Below are positions 1 to 7,436 of a DNA stretch of 32,063 nt, in pieces; the first letter of the stretch is position 1, and each line of letters begins with the position of its first letter. The notes under the pieces are model-generated. The model was given only the letters and a program-made list of their open reading frames with translations. It did not search any database and was not told where the DNA came from. A program made the position numbers and the translations under genes. This DNA is from DASSKK01 sp035690495. Its GTDB lineage: Bacteria > Actinomycetota > Actinomycetes > Propionibacteriales > Nocardioidaceae. The stretch lies in assembly GCA_035690495.1 (NCBI GenBank), contig DASSKK010000096.1, forward strand, positions 1 through 32,063. The letters run 5' to 3'.

Positions 1-1
1 G

Positions 2-1447
2 GGTCAGGACCAGCGGGACTGGGACTTCGCCACCACGTTCGACCTGCCGATCGTCCGCACGGTGCAGCCGCCCGAGGACTGGGACGGGGACGCGTTCACC
101 GGTGACGGCCCGGCGGTCAACTCCGCAAACGACGAGGTCTCGCTGGACGGGATGGCCGTCGACGAGGCGAAGCGGACCATCATCGAATACCTGGAGCGTC
201 GCGGCACCGGCAAGGGCGCGGTCAACTTCCGGCTGCGCGACTGGCTGGTGTCCCGACAGCGCTTCTGGGGCCCGCCGATCCCGATCGTGCACTGCGAGGC
301 GTGCGGCGAGGTCGCCGTACCGGACGACCAGCTGCCGGTCGAGCTGCCCGAGCTACGTGGAGCGGACCTGAAGCCGAAGGGCACCTCGCCCCTGGCAGCG
401 GCGGAGGAGTGGGTCAACGTCGACTGCCCCTCGTGCGGCGGACCGGCGAAGCGGGACAGCGACACGATGGACACCTTCGTCGACTCGGCGTGGTACTTCC
501 TGCGCTACTGCTCACCGCACTTCGAGGACGGTCCGTTCGACGAGGAGCTGGTGCGTCGGTGGATGCCGTGCGACATCTATGTCGGCGGCGTCGAGCACGC
601 GGTGCTGCACCTGCTGTACGCGCGGTTCTTCACCAAGGTGCTGCACGACATGGGGATGATCGACTTCGTCGAGCCGTTCTCCGCCCAGCTGAACCAGGGC
701 ATCGTCATCAACCAGGGCAAGAAGATGAGCAAGTCGCTGGGCAACGGCGTCAGTCTGGGGGAGCAACTTGCGGCCTACGGTGTGGACGCGGTGCGACTGA
801 CGCTGGTGTTCGCCGGCCCGCCGGAGGACGACATCGACTGGGCCGACATGTCGCCGGCGGGTTCGCTGCGCTTCCTGCAGCGTGCCTGGCGGCTGAGCGG
901 CGACGTCACCTGTCCGGTGGGGACGCCCGCCGAGGCAGGAGACCCGGCGCTGCGCAAGGCCACCCACCGTGCCGTCCACGAGGCCGCCGAGCTGGTCGAG
1001 TCCCAGCGGTTCAACGTGATGGTGGCGCGGGTGATGGAGCTGGTGAACGCCACGCGCAAGGCGATCGACAGGCCGATCGGAGAAGGGGGCTGCGGACCGG
1101 CCGACCCGGCGGTCCGGGAGGCCAGTGAAGCCGTGGCGGTCATGTTGTCGCTGGTGGCGCCGTACGCCGCGGAGGACATGTGGGCCCGGCTGGGCCACCA
1201 GCCGAGCGTCGCGCACGCCGGCTGGCCGGCCGTCGACGAGACCCTGCTGGTCGAAGAGTCGGTGACCGCGATCGTGCAGGTGCAGGGCAAGCTGCGCGCC
1301 AAGCTGGAGGTCAGCCCGGACGTCTCGGCCGAGGAGTTGCAGGCGATGGCTCTGGCCGACGAGCACGTACGTCGTGCCCTGGACGGCCGGGACGTCCGCA
1401 AGGTCGTGGTGCGCGCGCCCAAGCTGGTCAACGTCGTGCCCGTCTGA
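2..1447 (+). CDS. leuS: Leucyl-tRNA synthetase, C-terminal part (5' end outside window)
   Basis: This is the 3' part, about 481 codons, of a class I leucyl-tRNA synthetase, which charges tRNA-Leu in the cytoplasm. The reading frame is open from base 2, so the gene begins upstream of the window; bacterial LeuRS is usually about 800-950 residues. Visible features are the end of the editing region with its GQDQRDWDFA-like stretch, a zinc-ribbon-like pair (CEAC near 293-304, CPSC near 424-435), the class I signature KKMSKSLGN (718-744) that closes over ATP, and the anticodon-binding helical and C-terminal regions ending KLVNVVPV. It ends with TGA at 1445-1447. The downstream gap carries palindromes rather than a U-tailed terminator. 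Identification is by motif and is secure. Confidence 0.97.
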   Translation, partial: GQDQRDWDFATTFDLPIVRTVQPPEDWDGDAFTGDGPAVNSANDEVSLDGMAVDEAKRTIIEYLERRGTGKGAVNFRLRDWLVSRQRFWGPPIPIVHCEACGEVAVPDDQLPVELPELRGADLKPKGTSPLAAAEEWVNVDCPSCGGPAKRDSDTMDTFVDSAWYFLRYCSPHFEDGPFDEELVRRWMPCDIYVGGVEHAVLHLLYARFFTKVLHDMGMIDFVEPFSAQLNQGIVINQGKKMSKSLGNGVSLGEQLAAYGVDAVRLTLVFAGPPEDDIDWADMSPAGSLRFLQRAWRLSGDVTCPVGTPAEAGDPALRKATHRAVHEAAELVESQRFNVMVARVMELVNATRKAIDRPIGEGGCGPADPAVREASEAVAVMLSLVAPYAAEDMWARLGHQPSVAHAGWPAVDETLLVEESVTAIVQVQGKLRAKLEVSPDVSAEELQAMALADEHVRRALDGRDVRKVVVRAPKLVNVVPV

Positions 1448-1454
1448 CCACTAC

Positions 1455-1482
1455 CCGTTTACCATGGTGCCCTGGTAAACGG
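1455..1482. repeat. 28-bp palindromic element, copy 1
   Basis: Two 13-bp arms, CCGTTTACCATGG and CCCTGGTAAACGG, flank a 2-bp TG centre with one mismatch. The same design recurs at 1517-1544, and the two centres are 62 bp apart, close to six helical turns. It lies 7 bp after the leuS stop. It could be a dispersed REP-like element, a terminator hairpin for leuS (no T-tract is present), or an operator. Confidence 0.75.
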
Positions 1483-1514
1483 CCGCTCCCCATGGTGATT
1501 TCCCCGGGGTCAGT

Positions 1515-1546
1515 GGCTGTTTCCCAGGGTGCCCTGGTAAACAGCC
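1515..1546. repeat. Palindromic element, copy 2, upstream of the receiver-reductase gene
   Basis: The arms CTGTTTCCCAGGG and CCCTGGTAAACAG flank a TG centre with one mismatch. Flanking GG/CC pairs extend the symmetry to 32 bp. It shares the core CCCTGGTAAAC with copy 1 in the same orientation. It ends about 11 bp before a possible -10 hexamer TATCGT (1557-1562), so it overlaps the -35 region of the following gene. A degenerate stretch between the copies (CCCATGGTG at 1489-1497, CCCCGGGG at 1502-1509) may be a decayed third unit. Confidence 0.75.
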
Positions 1547-1601
1547 CGGGTCGGCGTATCGTCTCGCGGAAGGCGTCTCGGGCGAACCATGGGAAGGCGT
1601 C

Positions 1602-3288
1602 GTGAGCAAGCCGATCATCCTCACCGTAGACGACGATCCGGAGGTCTCCGCGGCGATCAGCCGTGACCTCCGCAGCCGGTACGGCGCGGACTACCGCATC
1701 GTGTCCGCGACCTCCGGGGAGGAGGCGCTGGGTCTGCTCGAGCGGATGACGCTGCGCGACCAGCAGGTGGCGCTGGTGGCCGCCGACCAGCGGATGCCCC
1801 GGATGACCGGCATCGAGATGCTGGAGCGCGCCCGGCAGGACTGCGCCGGCGCGAAGTTCCTGCTGCTCACCGCCTACGCGGACACCGACGTGGCGATCCG
1901 GGCGATCAACGACATCGGGCTGGACTACTACCTGCTCAAGCCCTGGGATCCGCCGGACGACCGGCTCTACCCGGTCGTCGACGACCTGCTCGACGACTGG
2001 ACCAGCGCCCATCCGGGGCAGGACACGTCCGCGCGGGTGGTGGGCCACCGCTGGTCGGACCGGGCGCACGAGATCCGGCAGTTCCTCACCCGCAACCACG
2101 TGCCGTTCCGCTGGGTCGACGTCGAGCGCGACGAGGAGGGCGCACGGATGCTGGCCGCTGCCGGTGCGGACCCCGAGGTCCTGCCGCTGGTGCTGGTGCC
2201 CGACGCCGCGCCGTTGCGGGCCCCGACGCCGCTGGAGGTGGCCGGCGCCCTGGGGCTGCGCACGACCGCTCAGCAGAAGCTGTACGACGTCTGCATCGTC
2301 GGCGGTGGCCCCGCCGGCCTCGCGGCCGCGGTCTACGCGGCCTCCGAAGGGCTCAGCACCGTCGTCGTGGAGCGGGAGGCCGGGCGGCCAGGCCGGCCAG
2401 AGCGCCGCGATCGAGAACTACCTCGGCTTCCCGCGCGGGCTCACCGGCGCCGACCTGACTCATCGCGCGCTCGCCCAGGTGTCCCGGTTCGGCGCCGAGA
2501 TGGTGCTCGCCCGTGACGTGACCGGCTTCGAGGCCCGCGGGCCCGCACGTGCAGTGCTCTTCGAGGACGGCGGGCAGACCGGCGAGATCGAGGCCCGGTC
2601 TCTGGTGGTCGCGACCGGTGTCTCCTACCGCAGGCTTCCCGCCGACGGCGCGGACGCCTTCACCGGACGCGGCGTCTTCTATGGTGCCGACGCCAGCGAG
2701 GCCGCGCAGTGCTCGGGGGAGGAGGTCTACCTCGTGGGAGCGGCGAACTCGGCCGGCCAGGCCGCACTCAATCTTGCGAGGTACGCGAAGCGGGTCGTCC
2801 TCCTGGTGCGCGGCGCCGCCCTGGACTCGACCATGTCGCGCTACCTGGTCACCCGGATCCTCGCCACGCCGACTATCGAGGTGCGCATGTGCACCGAGGT
2901 GGTGGCTGCGCGAGGCGACGGGCACCTGGAGGCGATCGTCCTTCACGACAAGGCCACCGACGTGCACGAGGAGGTGGCCGCGTCGTGGCTGTTCTGCTTC
3001 ATCGGGGCCGCGCCGCGCACCGACTGGCTCGGCTCGTCGATCACCCGTGATCAGCACGGCTTCGTGATGACCGGGCAGACGCTTGTTCGCCCGCCAGCCC
3101 ACCACCGGGGGCTCCACGACGGCGCGCCGTGGCCCCTGGAGAGGGCGCCGTACTCCCTGGAGACCAGCGTGCCCGGTGTCTTCGCCGCGGGCGACGTCCG
3201 GCTGGACTCGATGAAGAGGGTCGCCTCGGCGGTCGGCGAGGGCGCCATGGCTGTCTATCACGTCCACCGCTACCTGGCGACGATCTGA
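1602..3288 (+). pseudogene. Receiver + thioredoxin-fold + FAD/NAD(P) reductase fusion, frameshifted
   Basis: Family known as fused response regulator/thioredoxin-disulfide reductase. The start is GTG 1602, preceded by GGAAGG. Residues 1-130 are a complete receiver domain: D10/D11, phospho-acceptor D62 in ADQRMP, T90 and K113. Residues 145-220 resemble a glutaredoxin fold without a CxxC. From about 228 follows a Rossmann FAD site (GGGPAGLAA), then GQAGQSAAIENYLGFP, an NAD(P) site (GAANSAGQAA) and the C-terminal FAD contact VFAAGDVRLDSMKRVASAVGEGA. The frame changes near 2376-2382: it reads through ...VVVERE in one frame and resumes as PGGQAGQ in the next. Two missing bases there would restore a 562-residue protein. 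No CxxC appears in the reductase half, so disulfide chemistry is doubtful. The gene overlaps the kinase downstream by ATGA, so the two should be co-translated. The shift may be a real mutation or a sequencing error. Confidence 0.9.
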
Positions 3289-4667
3289 TGCGCCTCGACG
3301 ACCTGCGGCCGAACCCGCTGTTCAACGGACTCACCGACGACCAGCTGGGCGAGCTGCTCGGCGCGGGGGAGGAGGTCCGGTTCGACCGCGGCGACATCGT
3401 CTTCCGCGAGGGCGAGCACGCCGACTCCTGGTGGGTGCTGGTCGACGGCAGCCTCGAGCTGGTGCGCCACCTCGGCCGCGAGGACGTCGTGGTCGGACGG
3501 ATGGCCGTCCCCGGAGTCTGGTCCGGCGGGTTCCGGGCCTGGGACGAGAACGGCGTCTACCTGGCGACCGGGCGGGGGGAGGGGCCGGGCCGGATGCTGC
3601 GGGTGCCCTCGGAGAGTCTGCGCACGTGCCTCGACGGCTGGTTCCCGTTCGGCGTCCACCTGATCAACGGTCTCTACGGCACGGCCCGGAGCATCGAGGC
3701 GACCGCACGCCAACGGGACTCGCTGGTGACCCTCGGCCGGCTCTCCGCCGGCCTCGCCCACGAGCTCAACAACCCGGCCGCTGCAGCCGTCCGCGCGGTC
3801 GCCGCCCTCGACACCACGAGTACGACGCTGCTCGCGTCTGTGCGGTGGCTCGCCGAGGACGGCATCTCCGCCGAGAAGCTCACCGCGCTCGACGCGCTGA
3901 GGCTCGAGCTGGCGGATCGTCCCGCGCACCGTGACGCGATCGAGCTCGCCGAGTCCGAGGAGGCCCTGGTCGACTGGCTGGAGCGGCGCGACGTGCATCG
4001 TGGCTGGGAGCTCGCCCCGGCGCTCGCGGCCGCCGGCGCGGACCCGGACTGGTGCGACAGGACGGAGGCGCTGCTCGGGGCGGCACTGCAGCCCGGTCTC
4101 GAGTGGGTGGCCGCCACGCTGGCCTGCTCGTCCCTGATCGGCGAGGTGCGCGAGTCCACCAGACGGGTGTCCCAGCTGGTCAACGCGGTGCGCTCCTACT
4201 CCCAGATGGATCGCGGCTCGCGGCAGCGCACCGACATCACCGAAGGCATCGAGAGCACCCTGGTGATGCTCGGCCACAAGATCCCGCCCGACGTCCAGGT
4301 GGTCCGGGACTACGCCGCCGACGTGCCGCCGGTGGAGGTGTTCCCCGGCGAGCTCAACCAGGTCTGGACGAACCTCGTCGACAACGCGCTGGACGCGATG
4401 GCGGGCAGCGGCACCCTCCGGGTGGCGACCCGCCTCGACGGCGACGATGTGGTCGTGGAGGTCGGCGACACCGGCCCGGGTATGCCGCCGGAGGTCGTGG
4501 CCTGCGCGTTCGAGGCGTTCTTCACCACCAAGGACGTCGGCAAGGGCACCGGACTCGGACTCGACATCGCTCGGCGGATCGTCGTGGACCGGCACGACGG
4601 CGAGATCGTCATCCACCCCGAGCCCGGCAAGACCGTCATGGAGGTGCGGCTGCCGGTCGGCCGGTGA
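3288..4667 (+). CDS. Soluble sensor histidine kinase with N-terminal CRP-like domain
   Basis: 459 residues. ATG 3288 overlaps the preceding TGA (ATGA), indicating translational coupling; it is the presumed partner of the upstream receiver-reductase. Residues 1-115 have a cyclic-nucleotide-binding-type beta-roll (FDRGDIVFREGEHADSWW, VDGSLELVRHLG) but lack the FGE...R.A ligand cassette, so cAMP binding is not expected. The H-box is LGRLSAGLAHELNNPAA with H158. A long helical insert (about 170-300) precedes the HATPase domain: N-box ELNQVWTNLVDNALDAM (N366), G1 DTGPGMP (394-400), F-box FEAFFTTK and G2 GKGTGLGL (418-425). No transmembrane segment is visible, so it is probably cytosolic. The inferred role is phosphotransfer to D62 of the receiver; the signal sensed is unknown. 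Confidence 0.92.
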   Translation: MRLDDLRPNPLFNGLTDDQLGELLGAGEEVRFDRGDIVFREGEHADSWWVLVDGSLELVRHLGREDVVVGRMAVPGVWSGGFRAWDENGVYLATGRGEGPGRMLRVPSESLRTCLDGWFPFGVHLINGLYGTARSIEATARQRDSLVTLGRLSAGLAHELNNPAAAAVRAVAALDTTSTTLLASVRWLAEDGISAEKLTALDALRLELADRPAHRDAIELAESEEALVDWLERRDVHRGWELAPALAAAGADPDWCDRTEALLGAALQPGLEWVAATLACSSLIGEVRESTRRVSQLVNAVRSYSQMDRGSRQRTDITEGIESTLVMLGHKIPPDVQVVRDYAADVPPVEVFPGELNQVWTNLVDNALDAMAGSGTLRVATRLDGDDVVVEVGDTGPGMPPEVVACAFEAFFTTKDVGKGTGLGLDIARRIVVDRHDGEIVIHPEPGKTVMEVRLPVGR

Positions 4668-4679
4668 CGCCGGTTCGGG

Positions 4680-4685
4680 CACACT
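4680..4685 (+). promoter_or_regulatory. Possible -10 hexamer for a leaderless methyltransferase mRNA
   Basis: CACACT lies exactly 6 nt before ATG 4692, with no purine-rich ribosome site between. It fits the TANNNT pattern only at the A and final T. It is listed because the same 6-nt spacing recurs at several genes in this window. Confidence 0.35.
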
Positions 4686-4691
4686 CGTGCC

Positions 4692-5570
4692 ATGGTGCTG
4701 GTCGTCGACGGGGGAATGTCGAACGCGCTGCAGGACCGCGGACACGACCTGTCCGACCCGCTGTGGACCGCCCGGCTGCTGCGGGACGCGCCGGAGGAGA
4801 TCGCGGCCGTGCACCGGGCGTACTTCGACGCGGGCGCGCATGTCGCCACGACCGCCAGCTACCAGGCGAGCGTCCAGGGCTTCGTCGTGCAGGGCCACTC
4901 CCGCAGCGGCGCCGAGCAGCTGCTCCGGCGCAGCGTCGCGATCGCCTCGGACGTGCGTGACTCACTGGCCGGCGACGGCGTCTCGCGGTACGTGGCCGCG
5001 TCGGTCGGCCCCTACGGCGCGGTGCTCGCCGACGGGTCGGAGTACCGCGGCCGCTACGGTCTCCCGGCCTCGGCGCTCCGTGACTTCCACCTGCCGCGCA
5101 TCGAGCTGCTCGCCTCGTCCGGACCGGACTTCCTCGCCGTGGAGACGGTCCCGGACATCGACGAAGCGGCTGTGATCGTGGAGATCCTCGACGAGCTGGC
5201 GTTGCCGGCCTGGGTCAGCTTCGCGATCGTCGGGTCGACGACCCGCGCCGGGCAGCCTCTCGCCGACGCCTTCGCAACAGCCGCCTCGGTTCCGTCGGTC
5301 TTCGCCGTCGGCGTCAACTGCTGCGCACCACGCGACGTCGCCGATGCCGTCGCGCTGGCGGTGTCGGTCACGGGGAAGCCGGCCGTTGCCTATCCGAACT
5401 CGGGTGAGGGCTGGGACGCGTCGGCACGCAGGTGGTCCGGACGCGCGTCGTACGACGTGCGCCTTGCGGCCGACTGGATCGACGCGGGGGCGGGCTACGT
5501 CGGGGGCTGCTGCCGGGTCGGACCGGACACCATCGGCGCCCTTGCAGGAGTCGTCGACGCAGCGCACTGA
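4692..5570 (+). CDS. mmuM: Homocysteine S-methyltransferase
   Basis: 292 residues, the usual length for zinc-dependent MmuM/YagD-type enzymes that methylate homocysteine, typically from S-methylmethionine or S-adenosylmethionine, to give methionine in the cytoplasm. It opens with VLVVDGGMSNALQDRG, matching the family N-terminus (DGG.. with L..RG), then AHVATTASYQAS. The zinc ligands are visible as VGVNCCAP (around residue 209) and the paired cysteines of GGCCRVGPD (around 274). Codons start at ATG 4692, 24 bp after the kinase stop. No Shine-Dalgarno is apparent, and a -10-like hexamer sits 6 nt upstream. It is probably transcribed separately from the kinase. The precise methyl donor cannot be told from sequence, so the symbol is tentative. 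Confidence 0.9.
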   Translation: MVLVVDGGMSNALQDRGHDLSDPLWTARLLRDAPEEIAAVHRAYFDAGAHVATTASYQASVQGFVVQGHSRSGAEQLLRRSVAIASDVRDSLAGDGVSRYVAASVGPYGAVLADGSEYRGRYGLPASALRDFHLPRIELLASSGPDFLAVETVPDIDEAAVIVEILDELALPAWVSFAIVGSTTRAGQPLADAFATAASVPSVFAVGVNCCAPRDVADAVALAVSVTGKPAVAYPNSGEGWDASARRWSGRASYDVRLAADWIDAGAGYVGGCCRVGPDTIGALAGVVDAAH

Positions 5571-5648
5571 ACGCCGGGCGCGAGCGGGGGGCCGGGTCGC
5601 GGCATGTCGCCGTTCCGGGCGGACGCACCCGCCTGCAGACTGAGGACA

Positions 5649-5663
5649 GGGCCTCTCAGGCCC
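5649..5663. terminator. Hairpin between convergent genes
   Basis: A perfect 6-bp stem GGGCCT/AGGCCC with a CTC loop lies 3 bp past the stop of the minus-strand gene and about 80 bp past the methyltransferase stop. It has no T-tract on either side, so it would be a weak bidirectional terminator typical of high-GC genomes. Confidence 0.45.
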
Positions 5664-5666
5664 GCG

Positions 5667-6329
5667 CTACAGCGACGCCAGCGCCTGGGCGATCGGGGTC
5701 GGACCGATGAGCACCGCGAAGCTCTTCTTGATCGTCGCGGGCTCGTCCAGCGCGGCCACCAGGGTGGCGGCGACGTCCGCCCGCGGCGTCTCCCGCGGCT
5801 GGGAGGCCGGGTCCAGCGTCACGGTCCCGGTCCCGGCCACGTCGGTCAGCCGCCCGGGACGAACGATCGTCCAGTCCAGATCACGGGTGGCGAGGTCGGC
5901 GTCCGCCTCGGCCTTGGCGCGTAGGTAGACCGCGAACACGTCGTCATCACCAGGGCGCGGAGCATCCAGGTCCACGCCTTCGGCACCCATCGAGGACACC
6001 ATCAGGTAGCGGCTTACTCCGACGGCCTCGGCTGCGTCGGCGAGCAGCACGGCGGCGCCACGGTCGACGGTCTGCTTGCGGGCCGGACCGCTGTTCGGAC
6101 CGCCGCCGGCCGCGAACACGACCGCGTCGGCCCCGGAGACCACCTTCGCGAGGTCGTCCACGGACGTCTTCTCCATATCGAGGACGACCGCCTCCGCGCC
6201 CGTACGTTCCAGGTCGGGAACGTGGTCCGGATTGCGGACCAGCCCGACCGCCCGGTGTCCCGCGCGGGCCAGCTGCCCCTCGAGCTGCAGGGCCACCTGT
6301 CCGTGCCCTCCCGCGATCACCACGCGCAT
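5667..6329 (-). CDS. NAD(P)-binding SDR-type epimerase/reductase-like protein
   Basis: 220 residues, an atypical short-chain dehydrogenase of the YwnB/YhfK (NAD(P)H-binding, NmrA-like) type. The start ATG (6329-6327) is preceded by a clear ribosome site, GAGAGGAG, 5 nt upstream; an in-frame extension further upstream reads as non-coding composition. The dinucleotide-binding motif is VVIAGGHGQVALQL, followed by VGLVRNPDHVPDLERTGAEAVVLDM, the sugar/substrate loop VVFAAGGGPNSG, SRYLMVSSMGAEG, and a shifted YxxxK as VYLRAKAEAD. It ends with DWTIVRPGRLTD, characteristic of this group. The substrate is unknown; roles as flavin reductase, sugar epimerase-like protein or redox sensor are all possible. 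It is convergent with the methyltransferase and divergent from degV (109-bp gap). Confidence 0.85.
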   Translation of the reverse strand: MRVVIAGGHGQVALQLEGQLARAGHRAVGLVRNPDHVPDLERTGAEAVVLDMEKTSVDDLAKVVSGADAVVFAAGGGPNSGPARKQTVDRGAAVLLADAAEAVGVSRYLMVSSMGAEGVDLDAPRPGDDDVFAVYLRAKAEADADLATRDLDWTIVRPGRLTDVAGTGTVTLDPASQPRETPRADVAATLVAALDEPATIKKSFAVLIGPTPIAQALASL

Positions 6330-6426
6330 CTGCTCTCCTCTCGGGCGAGTGTGTCCCCCGGGGAACCGGGCCCGGCATCCAGACATTCCTGAGCCGCTCG
6401 ACCGGCTCTGCGGGCCGGGCCGGCGA

Positions 6427-6432
6427 TAGCCT
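6427..6432 (+). promoter_or_regulatory. -10 hexamer TAGCCT of a leaderless degV transcript
   Basis: TAGCCT is followed by exactly 6 nt and then ATG 6439. This places the expected transcription start on the A of the start codon. No Shine-Dalgarno precedes the ATG. Confidence 0.55.
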
Positions 6433-6438
6433 TCCGAC

Positions 6439-7335
6439 ATGTCCGACCTGGTCGAGGAGCGCCGCCGCGTCGCGCTCGTCACCGACTCTACGGCTCTGCT
6501 GACCGACCAGGTCACCCGAAGTCGCGACATCCGAGTCGTCCCTCTCCAGGTAGTTCTCGGGGCCCGGTCGTACGACGAGGGCGACCCGCAAGCGACCCCG
6601 CAGACCATCGCGAGTGCCCTCGCCGAGTTCACCCCTGTCAGTACGTCGCGCCCTGCGCCCCAGCGCTTCCTGGATGCCTACCGAGCGGCCGCGGAGGACG
6701 GGGCGGAGCAGGTCGTGTCGGTGCACCTGTCGGGGGAGGTCAGCGGCACCTACGAGTCCGCGCTGCTCGCCGCCCGTGACGCTCCCGTGCCGGTGCACGC
6801 CGTCGACACCCGCCAGCTCGGCATGGCTGTCGGGTTCGCCGTACTCGCCGCTGCGGACGCGTTGGACGCCGGCGCCACCGCGTCAGAGGCCGCGGAGTCC
6901 GCCCGCCGACGTGCCCGGTCGACCACCTCGCTGTTCTACGTCGACACGCTGGAGTACCTGCGTCGAGGCGGTCGGATCGGCGCGGCCGCGGCACTGTTGG
7001 GAACCGCACTGTCGGTCAAGCCGCTGCTGCGCATCGAGGACGGCAGGGTGGCCACGGTGGAGAAGGTCCGCACGGCAGCCCGCGCGATCAGTCGTCTCGA
7101 AGAGCTCGCCAGGCGTGCCGCCGAGGACGCGGAGGGGCGGCCGGTCGACGTCGCGGTCGGCCACCTCGCCAACCCGGAGCGCGCCGACCAGCTCGCGGAG
7201 AACCTGCGCAGATGTCTCGCCCCTCATCTGGCCGAGGACCTCGGAGGCGGGGTCTCGGTGGGCGAGGTGGGGGCGGTGATCGGCGCACACGTGGGACCAG
7301 GGATGGTGGCCGTCGTGGTGGCGCCTCGCGTGTGA
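6439..7335 (+). CDS. DegV family fatty-acid-binding protein
   Basis: 298 residues, full length for the DegV/FakB family, which bind a single fatty acid. In Firmicutes FakB presents it to the kinase FakA; no FakA is seen here, so the role in this organism is unclear. Family landmarks are VALVTDSTALL (TDS), TSRPAPQRFLDAY with the fatty-acid-head-binding serine, LSGEVSGTYESALLAA, VHAVDTRQLGMAVG, the LEYLRRGGRIGAAAALLG loop, LSVKPLL, and the C-terminal IGAHVGPGMVAVVV. It lies directly upstream of comEA, an arrangement common in actinobacteria. The start at 6439 is supported by the -10 hexamer 6 nt upstream and by alignment of VALVTDS near the N-terminus. Confidence 0.93.
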   Translation: MSDLVEERRRVALVTDSTALLTDQVTRSRDIRVVPLQVVLGARSYDEGDPQATPQTIASALAEFTPVSTSRPAPQRFLDAYRAAAEDGAEQVVSVHLSGEVSGTYESALLAARDAPVPVHAVDTRQLGMAVGFAVLAAADALDAGATASEAAESARRRARSTTSLFYVDTLEYLRRGGRIGAAAALLGTALSVKPLLRIEDGRVATVEKVRTAARAISRLEELARRAAEDAEGRPVDVAVGHLANPERADQLAENLRRCLAPHLAEDLGGGVSVGEVGAVIGAHVGPGMVAVVVAPRV

Positions 7336-7376
7336 GCGCGGGACAGAAAGCCCCCACAGCCACGACCGAGGCCGAG

Positions 7377-7387
7377 TTCTCCACAGG
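7377..7387 (+). promoter_or_regulatory. DnaA-box-like motif upstream of comEA
   Basis: TTCTCCACAGG differs by one base from the 9-mer DnaA box TTATCCACA. It is centred about 55 bp before the comEA start and 40-50 bp before its predicted -10. It might be an activator or DnaA site; a single copy could also be chance. Confidence 0.35.
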
Positions 7388-7424
7388 TCGAGAAGTCGGC
7401 CTTCCCGGTCCGAGCCTGCCGCCC

Positions 7425-7430
7425 TAGCGT
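7425..7430 (+). promoter_or_regulatory. -10 hexamer TAGCGT of a leaderless comEA transcript
   Basis: TAGCGT ends 6 nt before ATG 7437. No Shine-Dalgarno is visible. TTCCCG at 7402-7407 is a possible weak -35 with a 17-bp spacer. Confidence 0.5.
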
Positions 7431-7436
7431 CGTCGC

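Noticed and set aside
2370..2391. Programmed ribosomal frameshift in the receiver-reductase gene
   Set aside because: No slippery heptamer or strong downstream structure is obvious, and the family is normally a single continuous frame. Mutation or sequencing error is simpler.
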